64,000 bases of DNA from Terebella lapidaria (Eukaryota > Annelida > Polychaeta > Terebellida > Terebellidae), in contig CASCJZ010000001.1 in NCBI GenBank assembly GCA_949152475.1, positions 15,001 to 79,000 of the forward strand, given 5' to 3'. The translations under genes and the position numbers were made by a program. This document shows, one piece after another, positions 20,301-30,203 of the stretch (its first letter is position 1; every line of letters begins with the position of its first letter). The notes below the pieces were generated by a model that worked only from the letters and a program-made list of their open reading frames with translations, was not told where the DNA came from and made no database searches.

Positions 20301-20868
20301 ACCATATAACCTTCGTAGTAACGCTGATTTGAGGAATGTCCCCACCCGAACAACAACATTTATGAATTCTTTTTTCCCCGTAACCATTCGTGAATGGAAT
20401 AATTTAGATATCGATTTGAAGAGTGCCATTTCACTCAAATCTTTCGAAAGTAGACTCAGAAATTTATCACAATATAAAGCGAATGTGTTATATTCGTACG
20501 GTCAAGGATATGGCCGCATAAACCAAACTAGACTCCGACTCGGCTTAAGTGCTTTAAATGCACATAGACATCAATATAATTTTATTGACTATTCACAGTG
20601 TCCAAAATGTTGTCATCCAGTTGAAGATACGTGCCATTTCTTACTTGATTGTCCAAGTTACTCAAATGCGAGACGCATTCTGGCTATAGAGCTTGCCAGC
20701 CTCCTAGCACCAGGTGTGCATTATTCATTGTTTTTGCCAGAATCTATCGATGACATGAAACATTTTATAAATTGTATTTTACATGGTTTTCCTGATCTTT
20801 CATACTATGATAATAAGGTTGTATTCAAAGCTGTTCAACATTTCATTTCTATAACTAAACGCTTCTGA
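17353..20868 (+). CDS. LINE ORF2: endonuclease-reverse transcriptase, copy 1
   Basis: A 1,171-aa polyprotein that nicks target DNA and primes reverse transcription from it. Residues 1-74 are hydrophobic-rich, ending at a 2A-like motif (75-83). An APE-type endonuclease follows (about 86-320) with the expected residues N92 (SNIRG), E128 (SETHL), Y203 (FYRPP), D240 and N242 (LGDFN), and D312/H313 (SDHS). The reverse transcriptase (about 535-800) has D683 (FLDVSKAFDKVW), AGVPQGSILGP (738-748) and the catalytic FADD (769-772). A thumb/connection region leads to a CX2CX8HX4C finger (C1083, C1086, H1095, C1100). The first ATG is used; an in-frame TAA lies two codons upstream. The frame is complete. 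Residue 161, in the RRGG-VAI motif of the endonuclease, is Arg here but Gly in copy 2. Confidence 0.95.
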   Translation: MCHEADVFGVHIVETCICTYVFYLCSRILLYISKNSGAILNGTRNTSIYIFFGEKYLITALLSTSALKVILLLSGDIHSNPGPNQISICHSNIRGLSINSCENKMYKVDELYSHYCVEESFNFICISETHLNADTDMTDFPIPDDEYILYRRDRVGRRGGRVAILASTHFAHTQILDLSHPNIENLWIEIVHHNKSIMLGVFYRPPNQSNDEVDLFIDSFQDNLNDVCARKPSNIFVLGDFNDRCTTWHSDHSNSELRNKLYDLLNCNDLSQVIEDPTRITSQTATILDLVITDSPVSITAHGVLPPIADSDHSVVFCKTSFTYCSDKPYTRRIYDYRKANFDDMNVDIYNSPLCTLINAVDDVDDAVDVWYTFMNDNITNYIPSKVVTVRPKDKPWLTGEIKRLLRVRNRLFKKFKRTRKIEDEIRWKDSRREAKISMNASKKRYFDKLYNLLEDPDLAPKKYWQITKSLYGSTKTKNFGIPSLIDNDVQYTKSSEKCNLLNRFFADQSKLNIPSDHKLPDLVPKSNNTLSDIVVTEEQVMEVLQKLDVNKASGPDHISNRVLRLCAPSIALPLSIIFNKSFATGKVPEKWKLSNITPVYKKGEKSVKSNYRPVALLPCVSKVQEKLIFNVLYQFCIDNNLLTWRNSGFKKMDSAMNQLIYITHQLNKDLDTGNDICMVFLDVSKAFDKVWHPGLLHKLKEFGICGSLLNWLASYLSNRKQRVVINGQDSEWLETEAGVPQGSILGPLLFLIFINDIISDIQSEIYLFADDTFLYKTIRSDQDSFDDLNSDLYKLQCWSSQWLVTFNAEKTEYMKVSRKKHVADDSPLMLNNTHIKLVDTHKHLGVTFNSKGSWVDHIYDLKRKATRSTGLLRRIQYYVPRSCLDTLYKSFVRPLLEYGDVLFDSAPNLYLTQLEKVQRDCAIIVTGAYRHTSHEALLHELGWEPLSLRRRRHRLCIMYKIQTELAPNYLCDICPSAIGDVVPYNLRSNADLRNVPTRTTTFMNSFFPVTIREWNNLDIDLKSAISLKSFESRLRNLSQYKANVLYSYGQGYGRINQTRLRLGLSALNAHRHQYNFIDYSQCPKCCHPVEDTCHFLLDCPSYSNARRILAIELASLLAPGVHYSLFLPESIDDMKHFINCILHGFPDLSYYDNKVVFKAVQHFISITKRF
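17575..17601 (+). other. 2A-like ribosome-skipping motif (copy 1)
   Basis: Residues 75-83 of ORF2 read GDIHSNPGP after a leucine-rich run (VILLLS). The 2A consensus is DxExNPG^P; here the Glu position is His78. 2A-like motifs upstream of the endonuclease are known in LINEs of sea urchins, molluscs and amphioxus. Release would occur between Gly82 and Pro83, separating an 82-residue leader from the enzyme. Activity with His at this position is uncertain. Confidence 0.65.
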
Positions 20869-21094
20869 ATTGTCTCAATATAAATATATAAAATGTCATT
20901 AGTATCCCTTGATACTTCGTTTGTAATTCCGCTGGTGTCCACTGTAAAAAGTTAACTGGTATAATATATGTTCTGTTCATTATTGTATATATGTTCCTGC
21001 ACTTGTTGTACAGAGCACGGAGGAGACCCCCTAGTGGCTACGGCTGTGGGGAATCCTCCTTAAACAAATAAAGTTTACATTTACATTTACATTT
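20869..21094 (+). other. LINE 3' UTR and tail, copy 1
   Basis: A 226-bp AT-rich stretch follows the ORF2 stop, ending in a stable hairpin (21019-21059), an AATAAA polyadenylation-type signal (21067-21072) and (TTTACA)3 plus TTT (21074-21094). In this supergroup the reverse transcriptase recognises the 3' end of its own RNA, so hairpin and tail are the likely recognition elements. Confidence 0.8.
21019..21059 (+). promoter_or_regulatory. 3'-terminal hairpin of the LINE RNA (copy 1)
   Basis: ggagga (21019-21024) pairs with tcctcc (21054-21059) and cccc (21027-21030) with gggg (21048-21051). They are separated by a symmetric 2x2 internal loop (ga/aa) and enclose a 17-nt loop. It lies 35 bp from the insertion end and is identical at +9,100. 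It is probably the template-recognition structure for target-primed reverse transcription. Confidence 0.7.
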
Positions 21095-21103
21095 ACGTAA
21101 AAG
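21095..21103 (+). repeat. Target-site duplication, right (LINE copy 1)
   Basis: acgtaaaag, matching 14736-14744. Together with the last TTT of the tail it makes the palindrome tttacgtaaa across the junction (21092-21101). Confidence 0.92.
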
Positions 21104-23835
21104 ACCCACGAACTCAGTCTACGTCAAGTAGACGAAAACGAGAGCAATAAAACCAACTCTCTTCATGACAGGTTTTGCACCACTACCGTCATGCTATGAA
21201 AAGCCTTAGCTTACGACACATTTTGCACGCTTTCGTGTGGTCAAACAGCTCGCGTCCACTATAACACTGACGGGTGACAGATACAAGTACCCTCTTGAGG
21301 CAGCATCCTACTCTTCACTCGAAACATGTTCACCACCAGCACACCATGAGACCTTTCGCCAACTCACCGGCTGATAACATTTTCTTAAATATGTATAAGG
21401 AGTGCCGGGCGTTTGTGACAGCGCAGTCACAGGCACTCGGCACTTACTTGTTTAGTCAAGCAGCTCGCGTCCAGTAGGACGTCGACGGGTGACAGATACA
21501 AGTACCCTCTCGAGCAAGAGTCCTACTCCTGGCCCACTGAACGAAGCTCACTCGGAACATGTTACGGGTCACCGATGGTTGCCCTTCGTCGGGCTCTTTC
21601 CACCCGTCGGCTTACTTCGGGTGATCAACGGACACGTAAAAGACTCAAGAACTCGGTCTAGGTCAAGTAGACAGGAACCAGTGACAAAGACAAGTACCCT
21701 CTCGAGGCAGGACGTCGAGGGGTGACAGATACATGTACCCTCTCGAGGAAGAGTCCCACCCTTGGCCCACTGAACGAAGCTCACCTGGATCAGGTTCCGG
21801 GTCACCGACGGTTGCATTTCTTCGGACTCTCTCCACCTGTCAGCTTAGCTCGGGTCATCAACGGTCACGTAAAAGACCCACGAACTCAGTCTACGTCAAG
21901 TAGACGAAAACGAGAGCAATAAAACCAACTCTCGTCAAGACAGGTTTTGCACCACTACCGTCATGCTATGAAAAGCCTTAGCTTATGACACATTTTGCAC
22001 GCTTTCGTGTGGTCAAACAGCTCGCATCCACTGGGACACTGTCAGGTGACAGATACAAGTACCCTCTCGAGGCAGATTCCTACTCGTCACCCGGAACATG
22101 TTCACCACAAGCACACCATGAGACCATTCGCCGGCTCATCGGTTGAAAGCAGTTTTTCAGCAATATATAGGAGATACTGAGTGTTTCGGACCTCACAATG
22201 TGGGAGTTCCGAAGCATTCAGGATTTCCTTTAAGCAGTCAGGAAAATGAAGTCGGCCGATGAGTGGGCAAATATTCTCACGGCGGGCTTTTGATGTTTTA
22301 CTTTGGTGGTTGCTCTGTGATGCGACTTGTCACTTTTCTCAGATGAATGACCCGAGCTAAGCCAACAGGAGGCGAGAGCCCGACGAAGGGCAACCGTCGG
22401 TGACCTGGAACTTGTTCCAAGTGAGCTTCTTTCAGTGAGCAGTCACAGGCACTCGGCATTTTCTCATTTAGTCAAACAGCTCTCATCCACTAGGACGTCG
22501 GCATGAGACAGATACAAGTACCCTCTCGAGGCAGATTCCTACTCGTCACCCGGAACATGTTCACCACAAGCAGACCATGAGACCTTTCACCGCCTAACCG
22601 GCCGATAACATTTTTCTAACTATCTATGGGAGATGCGGGTTGTTTGTGACAGCACAGTCACAGGCACTCGGCATTTTCTCTTTTAGTCAAACAGCTTGCG
22701 TCTACTAGGACGTCGACGGGTGACAGATACACGTACCCTCTCGAGGAAGAGTCCTATTTCTGGCCCACTGGACGAAGCTCACCTGGAAGATGTTCCGGGT
22801 CACAGACGGTTGCTTTTCGTCGGGCTCTTTCCACCTGTCGGCCTAGCTCGGGTCATCAACGGTCACGTAAAACACCCAAGAACTCGGAATAGGTCAAGTA
22901 GACGGAAACCAATGCGATAAAACCAACTCTTCTTATGACACGTGTTGCACCAGTACCATCATGCTATGAAAAGCCTCAGCTTATGACACATTTTGCATGC
23001 TTTCGTGTGGTCAAACAGCTCGCATCCACTGGGACACTGACGAGTGACAGAGACAAGTACCCTCTCGAGGCAGATTCCTACTCGTCACCCGGAACATGTT
23101 CACCACAAGCACACCATGAGACCATTCGCCGGCTCATCGGTTGAAAGCAGTTTTTCAGCAATATATAGGAGATACTGAGTGTTTCGGACCTCACAATGTG
23201 GGAGTTCCGAAGCATTCAGGATTTCCTTTAAGCAGTCAGGAAAATGAAGTCGGCCGATGAGTGGGCAAATATTCTCACGGCGGGCTTTTGATGTTTTACT
23301 TTGGTGGTTGCTCTGTGATGCGACTTGCCACTTTTCCCAGATGAATGACCCGAGCTAAGCCAACAGGAGGCGAGAGCCCGACGAAGGGCAACCGTCGGTG
23401 ACCTGGAACTTGTTCCTAGTGAGCTTCTTTCAGTGAGCAGTCACAGGCACTCGGCATTTTCTCGTTTAGTCAAACAGCTCTCATCCACTAGGACGTCGGC
23501 ATGAGACAGACACAAGTACCCTCTCGAGGCAGATTCCTACTCGTCAACCGGAACATGTTCACCACAAGCACACCATGAGACCACTCGCCGGCTCACCCAC
23601 TGACTCTATTTTTCTAACTATATATAGGAAGGGCCTTTTCAGCCTTTTCCTTTTTAGTAAAACAGCTCGCGTCCTCTAGGACGTCGAGAGGTGACAGATA
23701 CAAGTACCCTCTCGAGGAAGAGTCCCACTCTTGGCCAACGGAACGAAGCTCAGCTGGATCAGGTTCCGGGTCACCGACGGTTGCATTTCTTCAGACTCTC
23801 TCCACCTGTCGGCTTAGCTCGGATCATCAACGGTC
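21104..23835 (+). repeat. Satellite 2 unit between the two LINE copies
   Basis: This is the 2.74-kb unit of A, B and C modules, equivalent to 12004-14735 at +9,100. Its left part is identical, at the level of translated frames, to 30204-31213 and slightly different from 12004 onward (for example LSPPVSLARV here against LFPPVGLARV). The copies therefore homogenised at different times. Confidence 0.9.
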
Positions 23836-24740
23836 ACGTAAAAGCCCGTTCTACAGTACTTGAGGGTCGCCTAACCCGAGCCGAGAAAGTTATTGGTGAC
23901 CTTAGGGAACGGACCTTCGAGATCGAAGCACGTAGCATGCGGGAGAATATTGTTTTTCAACAGATTCCTGAGTCAAATGAACCAAGTATTAGAGTGGTGT
24001 GGAATTTCTTGAAATCGGAAATGAATATATCAGATGACAACTTGCGAAAAATCAACTTGATCAGGGCTCATCGTATGGGCAAACAGGGGAATTATATCCG
24101 ACCAATTGTGGCCCGTTTTGACAGAGGCAGTATTGAGTTGGTAATGAAACATGCCAACCAACTCAAGGGAACAACTTACGCTGTCAATGTCCAGCTTCCT
24201 AGAGAACTGGAGGAGAGACGCAAGGAACTTGTGCCGAAGTACAAGGAAGCCCGAGATGCTAAGAAAAAAGTGGCTTGGAAGCGGGACCGTCTTTTTATCG
24301 ACGACATTGAGTACCGGGCTGCTAACGACCAGATCCAGGTTGATCCTTCAGCATGTGACCCCGTCGAGAAATCATCAGCTACTAAGGTTACCAGAACACC
24401 CCCCAAAGTGTATACAGGCAGTCGATACCAGGGTAATTCCGTCCCCATCGATAAGCAGGAGGATATTCTTCCAGGTTTACACGCCATATATAGCGACGCT
24501 AGAGTAGCATCTGCCACACATAACACCTACGCATATCGTCTGAGTACTCCGTCCGGGATTGTGGAACATTACGAGGATGATGGCGAGCACGGAGCGGGTA
24601 GGCGAGTCCTTCGTGTTCTTCAGTCACTCGACATCCAGAACCGCATCGTGTGCATCACTCGCTGGTACGGGGGAGTTGAACTTGGTCCAGCTCGCTTTAA
24701 GCATGTGGAGGAGGCAGTCAATGACGTTCTGAAATTGTAG
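23691..24740 (+). CDS. LINE ORF1 protein with C-terminal IMPACT domain, copy 2
   Basis: The 349 residues are identical to the ORF at 14591-15640: 51 satellite-encoded residues, then a truncated coiled coil, the RRM-like and C-terminal RNA-binding domains of LINE ORF1, and the IMPACT/UPF0029 domain at 257-349. The family's signature blocks (ATHNTYAYR, DDGEHGAGR, RWYGGVELGP) are all present and end only ten residues before the stop, as a compact terminal domain should. Identity with copy 1 reflects recent duplication and is not independent evidence of selection. The open frame through the IMPACT part does show it was coding when the element inserted. Confidence 0.85.
   Translation: MTDTSTLSRKSPTLGQRNEAQLDQVPGHRRLHFFRLSPPVGLARIINGHVKARSTVLEGRLTRAEKVIGDLRERTFEIEARSMRENIVFQQIPESNEPSIRVVWNFLKSEMNISDDNLRKINLIRAHRMGKQGNYIRPIVARFDRGSIELVMKHANQLKGTTYAVNVQLPRELEERRKELVPKYKEARDAKKKVAWKRDRLFIDDIEYRAANDQIQVDPSACDPVEKSSATKVTRTPPKVYTGSRYQGNSVPIDKQEDILPGLHAIYSDARVASATHNTYAYRLSTPSGIVEHYEDDGEHGAGRRVLRVLQSLDIQNRIVCITRWYGGVELGPARFKHVEEAVNDVLKL
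23836..23844 (+). repeat. Target-site duplication, left (LINE copy 2)
   Basis: acgtaaaag, with the same context as 14736-14744 including the linked ggatcatcaa variant. It arose by duplication of the filled site, not by a second insertion. Confidence 0.9.
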
Positions 24741-26452
24741 TTTGTTTTGCATGTTCATTCTCAGTCGAATCTTGTGATTCTAGTGTTGAAAACAGTAACT
24801 TTCTTAATCTGCAAGTGCATGATCAATCAATAGACTTAGTGAAATGTATGAGCCTGAATCAATAATTATAGACTTACCGGTATGCTTCCTTAAATTCCCG
24901 TCATTCTATGCACTTGAATCGTCCACCTTGTATCAGCATAACTTTATGAACAGGAATGGATTGACATAGAAAATCTACATCTGAACTGTTTGTTGTAATG
25001 TCGTAAGTTAATTTTGAATACACACTTATTAAGGAAAAATAACGATCACAGTGTGGTGTAAATAATCACTAATGAACGCGTGTAGTTGTGACTTTATGTC
25101 TACAGCAGCAAAACTTGACACTACGTTGCTGGTAGTTCATTCAATATTTTGCTGTAATGTCCGTTGAATTTGGTGTGCTTGTTTGATCACATCATATACA
25201 TGAACGTATGAATGGGATTAATTTGGTTGTTGATGCGTACCGCTGAAGTTTGTAACAATCATAATTTGTCGAAACTCTTCGATCATAAATGTGAACAATT
25301 GACAATATATTAATAACAACCAACATCATTAATATATGAATGAGGTAAACTTGTGTGCTTTTCTGTTGTTCGTGTTGATATTCGAGAAGACTTGGATACT
25401 TTCGTTGGCGTCATTTCTATTTGAAAGTGTACTACTTAAAAGCATGGCACGCATTTATGTTGCATTTAAAAAATATATATTTACATATTTTACATTATAT
25501 AGATATATTATTCGAACTGCTGACAAACAGAGCTAACACAGGTTTTAGGTCTCCGACGTCGGGTTGCATTTGTCGTACCTCAGTCGTCTGTCTAACTGCC
25601 GACAGAGCAAGCGCAGGTTTTAGACGTGGCGTTGCATTTGTCGTCCCTCAGTCGTCTATATACAATTTTGACTTTGGAATTTGCAGCCGGATCGAAATAT
25701 TCCAAGAGGAAAGAACTGAGGGAGGTATTACACTTGTGTAGCTTCGTACCATGTGTGGGGTTTCGTTACTCGTTACTCTTGAGTTGTCTATTTTGGCGTG
25801 GCATCTATTTTGATCTTTTGACGGCTTTGTAAAGAGTTGAACGCTTCCGGAAGAAGCCATAATGTTGGCACATCCGAGTGAAAGGTCGTGTGCTTGGTTT
25901 CGGTGGTGGCCTTGGTTTTAGCCTTCGGTGACTTTGAAGGCTGAAGGTAGAAAATTGGTGGGGAAATATATGATTGCGACTCAACACTGTATTTTCCTCC
26001 GGTAACCTTCTTTGGCCCTTGGGCTAATATGTAACGCTACAGTTTATAGCAGAATGATCGTAGCACCATACACATGTTTGAGATAGTACATTCTTATGGT
26101 GAACATATGATATAATGTGCAATGCCTCATGAACGTATCTCGGAAGTTTACATTGAGAGTTGGTCTTTTTTTCAGCACAATAAGTTCGTTCGACCCGCAT
26201 ATTTACCAGTGGTCGATTTGTCGATTTCTGACCCTAAAACACTTGGGGGGGTCCTTGTATGTATCTTGCTATTCGTATTAATATGATATATTATAGCATC
26301 AAAAATTAGTTCATACATCATTAAGCAAATGGTAGAAATTGTTTCTTTGGTCGATTGGCACACATGTAGAGATAACTATTCACAATGATAAATTAATGCA
26401 GCTTTCACAATTCGCTTACAAGGCCTTCTTGGAGTCCGTGTAACTGTAAATA
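24741..26452 (+). other. Inter-ORF region of LINE copy 2
   Basis: This is the +9,100 duplicate of 15641-17352. It holds the same ~70-bp direct repeat (about 25539-25662) and the same short unrecognised frames (25336-25536, 25421-25741). No gene is called. Confidence 0.7.
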
Positions 26453-29400
26453 ATGTGTCACGAAGCCGACGTGTTTGGTGTCCATATTGTTGAAACATGT
26501 ATTTGTACATATGTTTTTTATTTGTGTTCTCGTATTTTGTTATATATTTCTAAGAACAGTGGCGCAATATTAAATGGCACCAGGAATACTTCAATTTATA
26601 TATTTTTTGGTGAAAAGTATTTGATTACAGCTTTGTTGTCCACCTCTGCACTGAAGGTAATATTATTATTATCCGGAGACATTCATTCTAATCCAGGCCC
26701 AAACCAAATATCAATCTGTCATTCAAATATAAGGGGACTGTCTATCAACTCATGTGAAAACAAAATGTATAAGGTTGACGAGCTCTATAGCCATTATTGC
26801 GTCGAGGAATCTTTCAATTTTATATGCATATCTGAAACTCACCTGAATGCGGATACAGATATGACAGACTTTCCAATTCCTGACGATGAATATATATTGT
26901 ACCGTCGCGACCGTGTGGGTCGTCGAGGTGGCGGAGTGGCGATCTTAGCGTCAACTCATTTTGCGCATACTCAAATTCTCGATTTGTCACACCCAAATAT
27001 TGAAAATCTATGGATTGAAATTGTTCATCATAACAAGTCCATAATGCTTGGTGTATTTTACAGACCTCCAAACCAATCCAATGATGAGGTAGACCTCTTC
27101 ATTGATAGTTTTCAAGACAACTTGAATGACGTTTGTGCACGTAAACCCTCCAATATTTTCGTTCTAGGCGACTTCAATGATCGGTGTACTACTTGGCACT
27201 CAGATCATAGTAACAGTGAATTAAGAAACAAATTATATGATCTCTTGAATTGCAATGATTTGTCGCAGGTCATTGAAGACCCGACAAGGATAACATCTCA
27301 AACAGCTACTATACTGGACCTTGTCATTACCGATTCACCTGTAAGTATAACTGCACATGGTGTATTACCGCCTATAGCCGACAGTGATCATAGTGTTGTT
27401 TTTTGTAAAACTAGTTTCACTTATTGCTCTGATAAACCATATACGAGAAGAATTTATGACTATCGAAAAGCAAATTTTGATGATATGAATGTAGATATTT
27501 ATAACTCGCCATTATGCACCCTTATTAACGCAGTGGATGACGTCGACGACGCAGTAGATGTATGGTATACGTTTATGAATGATAATATAACAAATTATAT
27601 TCCATCGAAAGTAGTGACTGTGCGACCAAAAGATAAACCATGGTTAACTGGTGAAATAAAAAGATTACTCAGAGTTAGAAATAGGTTGTTTAAGAAGTTT
27701 AAAAGAACTAGGAAAATAGAGGATGAAATTCGTTGGAAGGACAGTCGTCGGGAGGCGAAAATTTCGATGAACGCATCCAAAAAGCGTTATTTTGATAAAC
27801 TTTACAATTTGCTGGAAGATCCTGATTTAGCACCGAAAAAGTATTGGCAGATAACAAAATCCTTGTATGGTAGTACAAAAACAAAAAACTTTGGCATTCC
27901 ATCTTTAATAGATAACGACGTGCAATACACGAAATCTTCAGAAAAATGTAATTTGCTCAATCGCTTTTTTGCAGATCAGTCGAAGTTGAATATACCTTCT
28001 GACCATAAACTTCCCGATTTGGTACCAAAATCAAATAATACCCTCAGTGACATTGTTGTGACTGAGGAACAGGTCATGGAAGTATTACAAAAACTGGACG
28101 TCAATAAAGCAAGTGGCCCTGATCACATAAGTAATAGAGTATTAAGATTGTGTGCCCCTTCTATTGCCCTTCCATTGAGTATTATATTTAACAAATCATT
28201 CGCGACTGGAAAAGTACCTGAAAAATGGAAGTTATCTAACATCACCCCAGTTTATAAAAAAGGCGAAAAGTCAGTTAAATCTAACTATAGACCAGTGGCC
28301 CTGTTGCCGTGTGTGTCCAAAGTACAGGAGAAACTTATTTTTAATGTATTGTATCAATTTTGTATAGACAATAACTTACTCACTTGGAGAAATTCGGGAT
28401 TCAAAAAAATGGACTCGGCAATGAATCAACTTATATATATAACCCACCAATTGAATAAAGACTTAGACACTGGTAATGACATCTGTATGGTATTCCTGGA
28501 CGTTAGTAAAGCTTTCGATAAGGTTTGGCATCCAGGATTATTACATAAGTTGAAAGAATTTGGAATATGTGGATCATTGTTGAACTGGTTAGCTTCATAT
28601 CTATCCAACCGTAAACAACGGGTCGTGATTAATGGACAAGATTCTGAGTGGCTTGAAACAGAAGCTGGGGTTCCCCAGGGATCAATATTAGGTCCCCTAT
28701 TATTTTTGATATTTATAAATGACATAATTAGCGATATTCAATCTGAGATATATCTATTTGCGGACGACACATTCTTGTACAAAACCATTAGGTCTGACCA
28801 AGATAGTTTTGACGACTTGAATAGTGACTTATACAAACTTCAGTGCTGGTCATCACAGTGGTTGGTCACATTTAATGCAGAAAAAACAGAATATATGAAA
28901 GTATCGCGCAAAAAACATGTCGCTGATGATTCGCCTCTGATGTTAAATAATACTCATATCAAGCTCGTCGACACCCATAAACATCTCGGCGTAACTTTCA
29001 ATAGCAAAGGCTCATGGGTTGACCATATTTACGATCTGAAACGCAAGGCAACCAGGTCCACTGGTCTGTTGCGCCGGATACAATATTATGTTCCACGTTC
29101 ATGTTTGGACACACTTTATAAATCCTTCGTAAGGCCATTATTAGAATATGGAGATGTATTGTTTGATTCTGCGCCAAATTTATACCTAACTCAGCTTGAA
29201 AAGGTTCAACGGGATTGTGCGATAATTGTTACTGGCGCGTACAGACATACATCACATGAAGCACTGTTACACGAGTTGGGATGGGAGCCGCTCTCATTGC
29301 GTCGTCGACGTCATCGATTGTGTATCATGTACAAAATTCAAACGGAATTGGCCCCAAATTATTTGTGTGATATATGTCCATCGGCAATAGGGGATGTTGT

Positions 29401-29968
29401 ACCATATAACCTTCGTAGTAACGCTGATTTGAGGAATGTCCCCACCCGAACAACAACATTTATGAATTCTTTTTTCCCCGTAACCATTCGTGAATGGAAT
29501 AATTTAGATATCGATTTGAAGAGTGCCATTTCACTCAAATCTTTCGAAAGTAGACTCAGAAATTTATCACAATATAAAGCGAATGTGTTATATTCGTACG
29601 GTCAAGGATATGGCCGCATAAACCAAACTAGACTCCGACTCGGCTTAAGTGCTTTAAATGCACATAGACATCAATATAATTTTATTGACTATTCACAGTG
29701 TCCAAAATGTTGTCATCCAGTTGAAGATACGTGCCATTTCTTACTTGATTGTCCAAGTTACTCAAATGCGAGACGCATTCTGGCTATAGAGCTTGCCAGC
29801 CTCCTAGCACCAGGTGTGCATTATTCATTGTTTTTGCCAGAATCTATCGATGACATGAAACATTTTATAAATTGTATTTTACATGGTTTTCCTGATCTTT
29901 CATACTATGATAATAAGGTTGTATTCAAAGCTGTTCAACATTTCATTTCTATAACTAAACGCTTCTGA
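26453..29968 (+). CDS. LINE ORF2: endonuclease-reverse transcriptase, copy 2
   Basis: The 1,171 residues have the same layout as 17353-20868: hydrophobic leader, 2A-like GDIHSNPGP (75-83, at 26675-26701), APE endonuclease, reverse transcriptase with FADD (769-772), and C-terminal CX2CX8HX4C finger (1083-1100). The only residue difference from copy 1 is Gly161 (codon gga, variable base at 26933), giving RRGGGVAIL. That is the form usual for LINE endonucleases, so this copy has the ancestral state and the better claim to a working endonuclease. The start is the first ATG after an in-frame stop. Activity in cells cannot be judged from sequence. Confidence 0.95.
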   Translation: MCHEADVFGVHIVETCICTYVFYLCSRILLYISKNSGAILNGTRNTSIYIFFGEKYLITALLSTSALKVILLLSGDIHSNPGPNQISICHSNIRGLSINSCENKMYKVDELYSHYCVEESFNFICISETHLNADTDMTDFPIPDDEYILYRRDRVGRRGGGVAILASTHFAHTQILDLSHPNIENLWIEIVHHNKSIMLGVFYRPPNQSNDEVDLFIDSFQDNLNDVCARKPSNIFVLGDFNDRCTTWHSDHSNSELRNKLYDLLNCNDLSQVIEDPTRITSQTATILDLVITDSPVSITAHGVLPPIADSDHSVVFCKTSFTYCSDKPYTRRIYDYRKANFDDMNVDIYNSPLCTLINAVDDVDDAVDVWYTFMNDNITNYIPSKVVTVRPKDKPWLTGEIKRLLRVRNRLFKKFKRTRKIEDEIRWKDSRREAKISMNASKKRYFDKLYNLLEDPDLAPKKYWQITKSLYGSTKTKNFGIPSLIDNDVQYTKSSEKCNLLNRFFADQSKLNIPSDHKLPDLVPKSNNTLSDIVVTEEQVMEVLQKLDVNKASGPDHISNRVLRLCAPSIALPLSIIFNKSFATGKVPEKWKLSNITPVYKKGEKSVKSNYRPVALLPCVSKVQEKLIFNVLYQFCIDNNLLTWRNSGFKKMDSAMNQLIYITHQLNKDLDTGNDICMVFLDVSKAFDKVWHPGLLHKLKEFGICGSLLNWLASYLSNRKQRVVINGQDSEWLETEAGVPQGSILGPLLFLIFINDIISDIQSEIYLFADDTFLYKTIRSDQDSFDDLNSDLYKLQCWSSQWLVTFNAEKTEYMKVSRKKHVADDSPLMLNNTHIKLVDTHKHLGVTFNSKGSWVDHIYDLKRKATRSTGLLRRIQYYVPRSCLDTLYKSFVRPLLEYGDVLFDSAPNLYLTQLEKVQRDCAIIVTGAYRHTSHEALLHELGWEPLSLRRRRHRLCIMYKIQTELAPNYLCDICPSAIGDVVPYNLRSNADLRNVPTRTTTFMNSFFPVTIREWNNLDIDLKSAISLKSFESRLRNLSQYKANVLYSYGQGYGRINQTRLRLGLSALNAHRHQYNFIDYSQCPKCCHPVEDTCHFLLDCPSYSNARRILAIELASLLAPGVHYSLFLPESIDDMKHFINCILHGFPDLSYYDNKVVFKAVQHFISITKRF

Positions 29969-30194
29969 ATTGTCTCAATATAAATATATAAAATGTCATT
30001 AGTATCCCTTGATACTTCGTTTGTAATTCCGCTGGTGTCCACTGTAAAAAGTTAACTGGTATAATATATGTTCTGTTCATTATTGTATATATGTTCCTGC
30101 ACTTGTTGTACAGAGCACGGAGGAGACCCCCTAGTGGCTACGGCTGTGGGGAATCCTCCTTAAACAAATAAAGTTTACATTTACATTTACATTT
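29969..30194 (+). other. LINE 3' UTR and tail, copy 2
   Basis: Same as 20869-21094: hairpin arms at 30119-30130 and 30148-30159, AATAAA at 30167-30172 and a (TTTACA)n tail to the target-site duplication. Confidence 0.8.
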
Positions 30195-30203
30195 ACGTAA
30201 AAG
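30195..30203 (+). repeat. Target-site duplication, right (LINE copy 2)
   Basis: acgtaaaag, matching 23836-23844, followed by the normal satellite 2 sequence acccacgaactc. Confidence 0.9.

Larger units (their letters stand above)
14745..21094 (+). mobile_element. Non-LTR retrotransposon (LINE), copy 1, 5'-truncated
   Basis: A 6,350-bp insertion flanked by 9-bp direct repeats, ending in a (TTTACA)n tail with no poly-A. Parts in order: ORF1 from within its coiled coil (14745-15640), a 1.7-kb inter-ORF region, ORF2 with APE endonuclease and reverse transcriptase (17353-20868), and a short 3' UTR with a hairpin and AATAAA. APE plus an RT of this type with a C-terminal CCHC finger places it in the Jockey/CR1 supergroup; CR1/L2/Crack-like is my best guess. 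Only the 5' UTR and the start of ORF1 are missing. ORF2 is open throughout, so the insertion is young. The element plus its host satellite unit was later duplicated (second copy at +9,100). Confidence 0.93.
23845..30194 (+). mobile_element. Non-LTR retrotransposon (LINE), copy 2
   Basis: This is the same 6,350-bp element as 14745-21094, shifted by exactly 9,100 bp, with the same 5' truncation point, target-site duplications, inter-ORF region and tail. The shared truncation and flanks show one insertion followed by tandem duplication of satellite plus element. Predicted ORF1 is identical, and ORF2 differs at one residue. Both ORFs are open. Confidence 0.93.

Noticed and set aside
21074-21096. 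(TTTACA)n as a telomere-like repeat
   Set aside because: There are only three units, at the 3' end of the LINE and abutting its target-site duplication, so it is the element's tail.
12004-30203. 9.1-kb repeat read as an LTR-type element with satellite 2 as its terminal repeats
   Set aside because: The flanks are ordinary satellite units that continue for tens of kilobases. The element has APE endonuclease, a simple-repeat tail and a 9-bp target duplication, all typical of a LINE.
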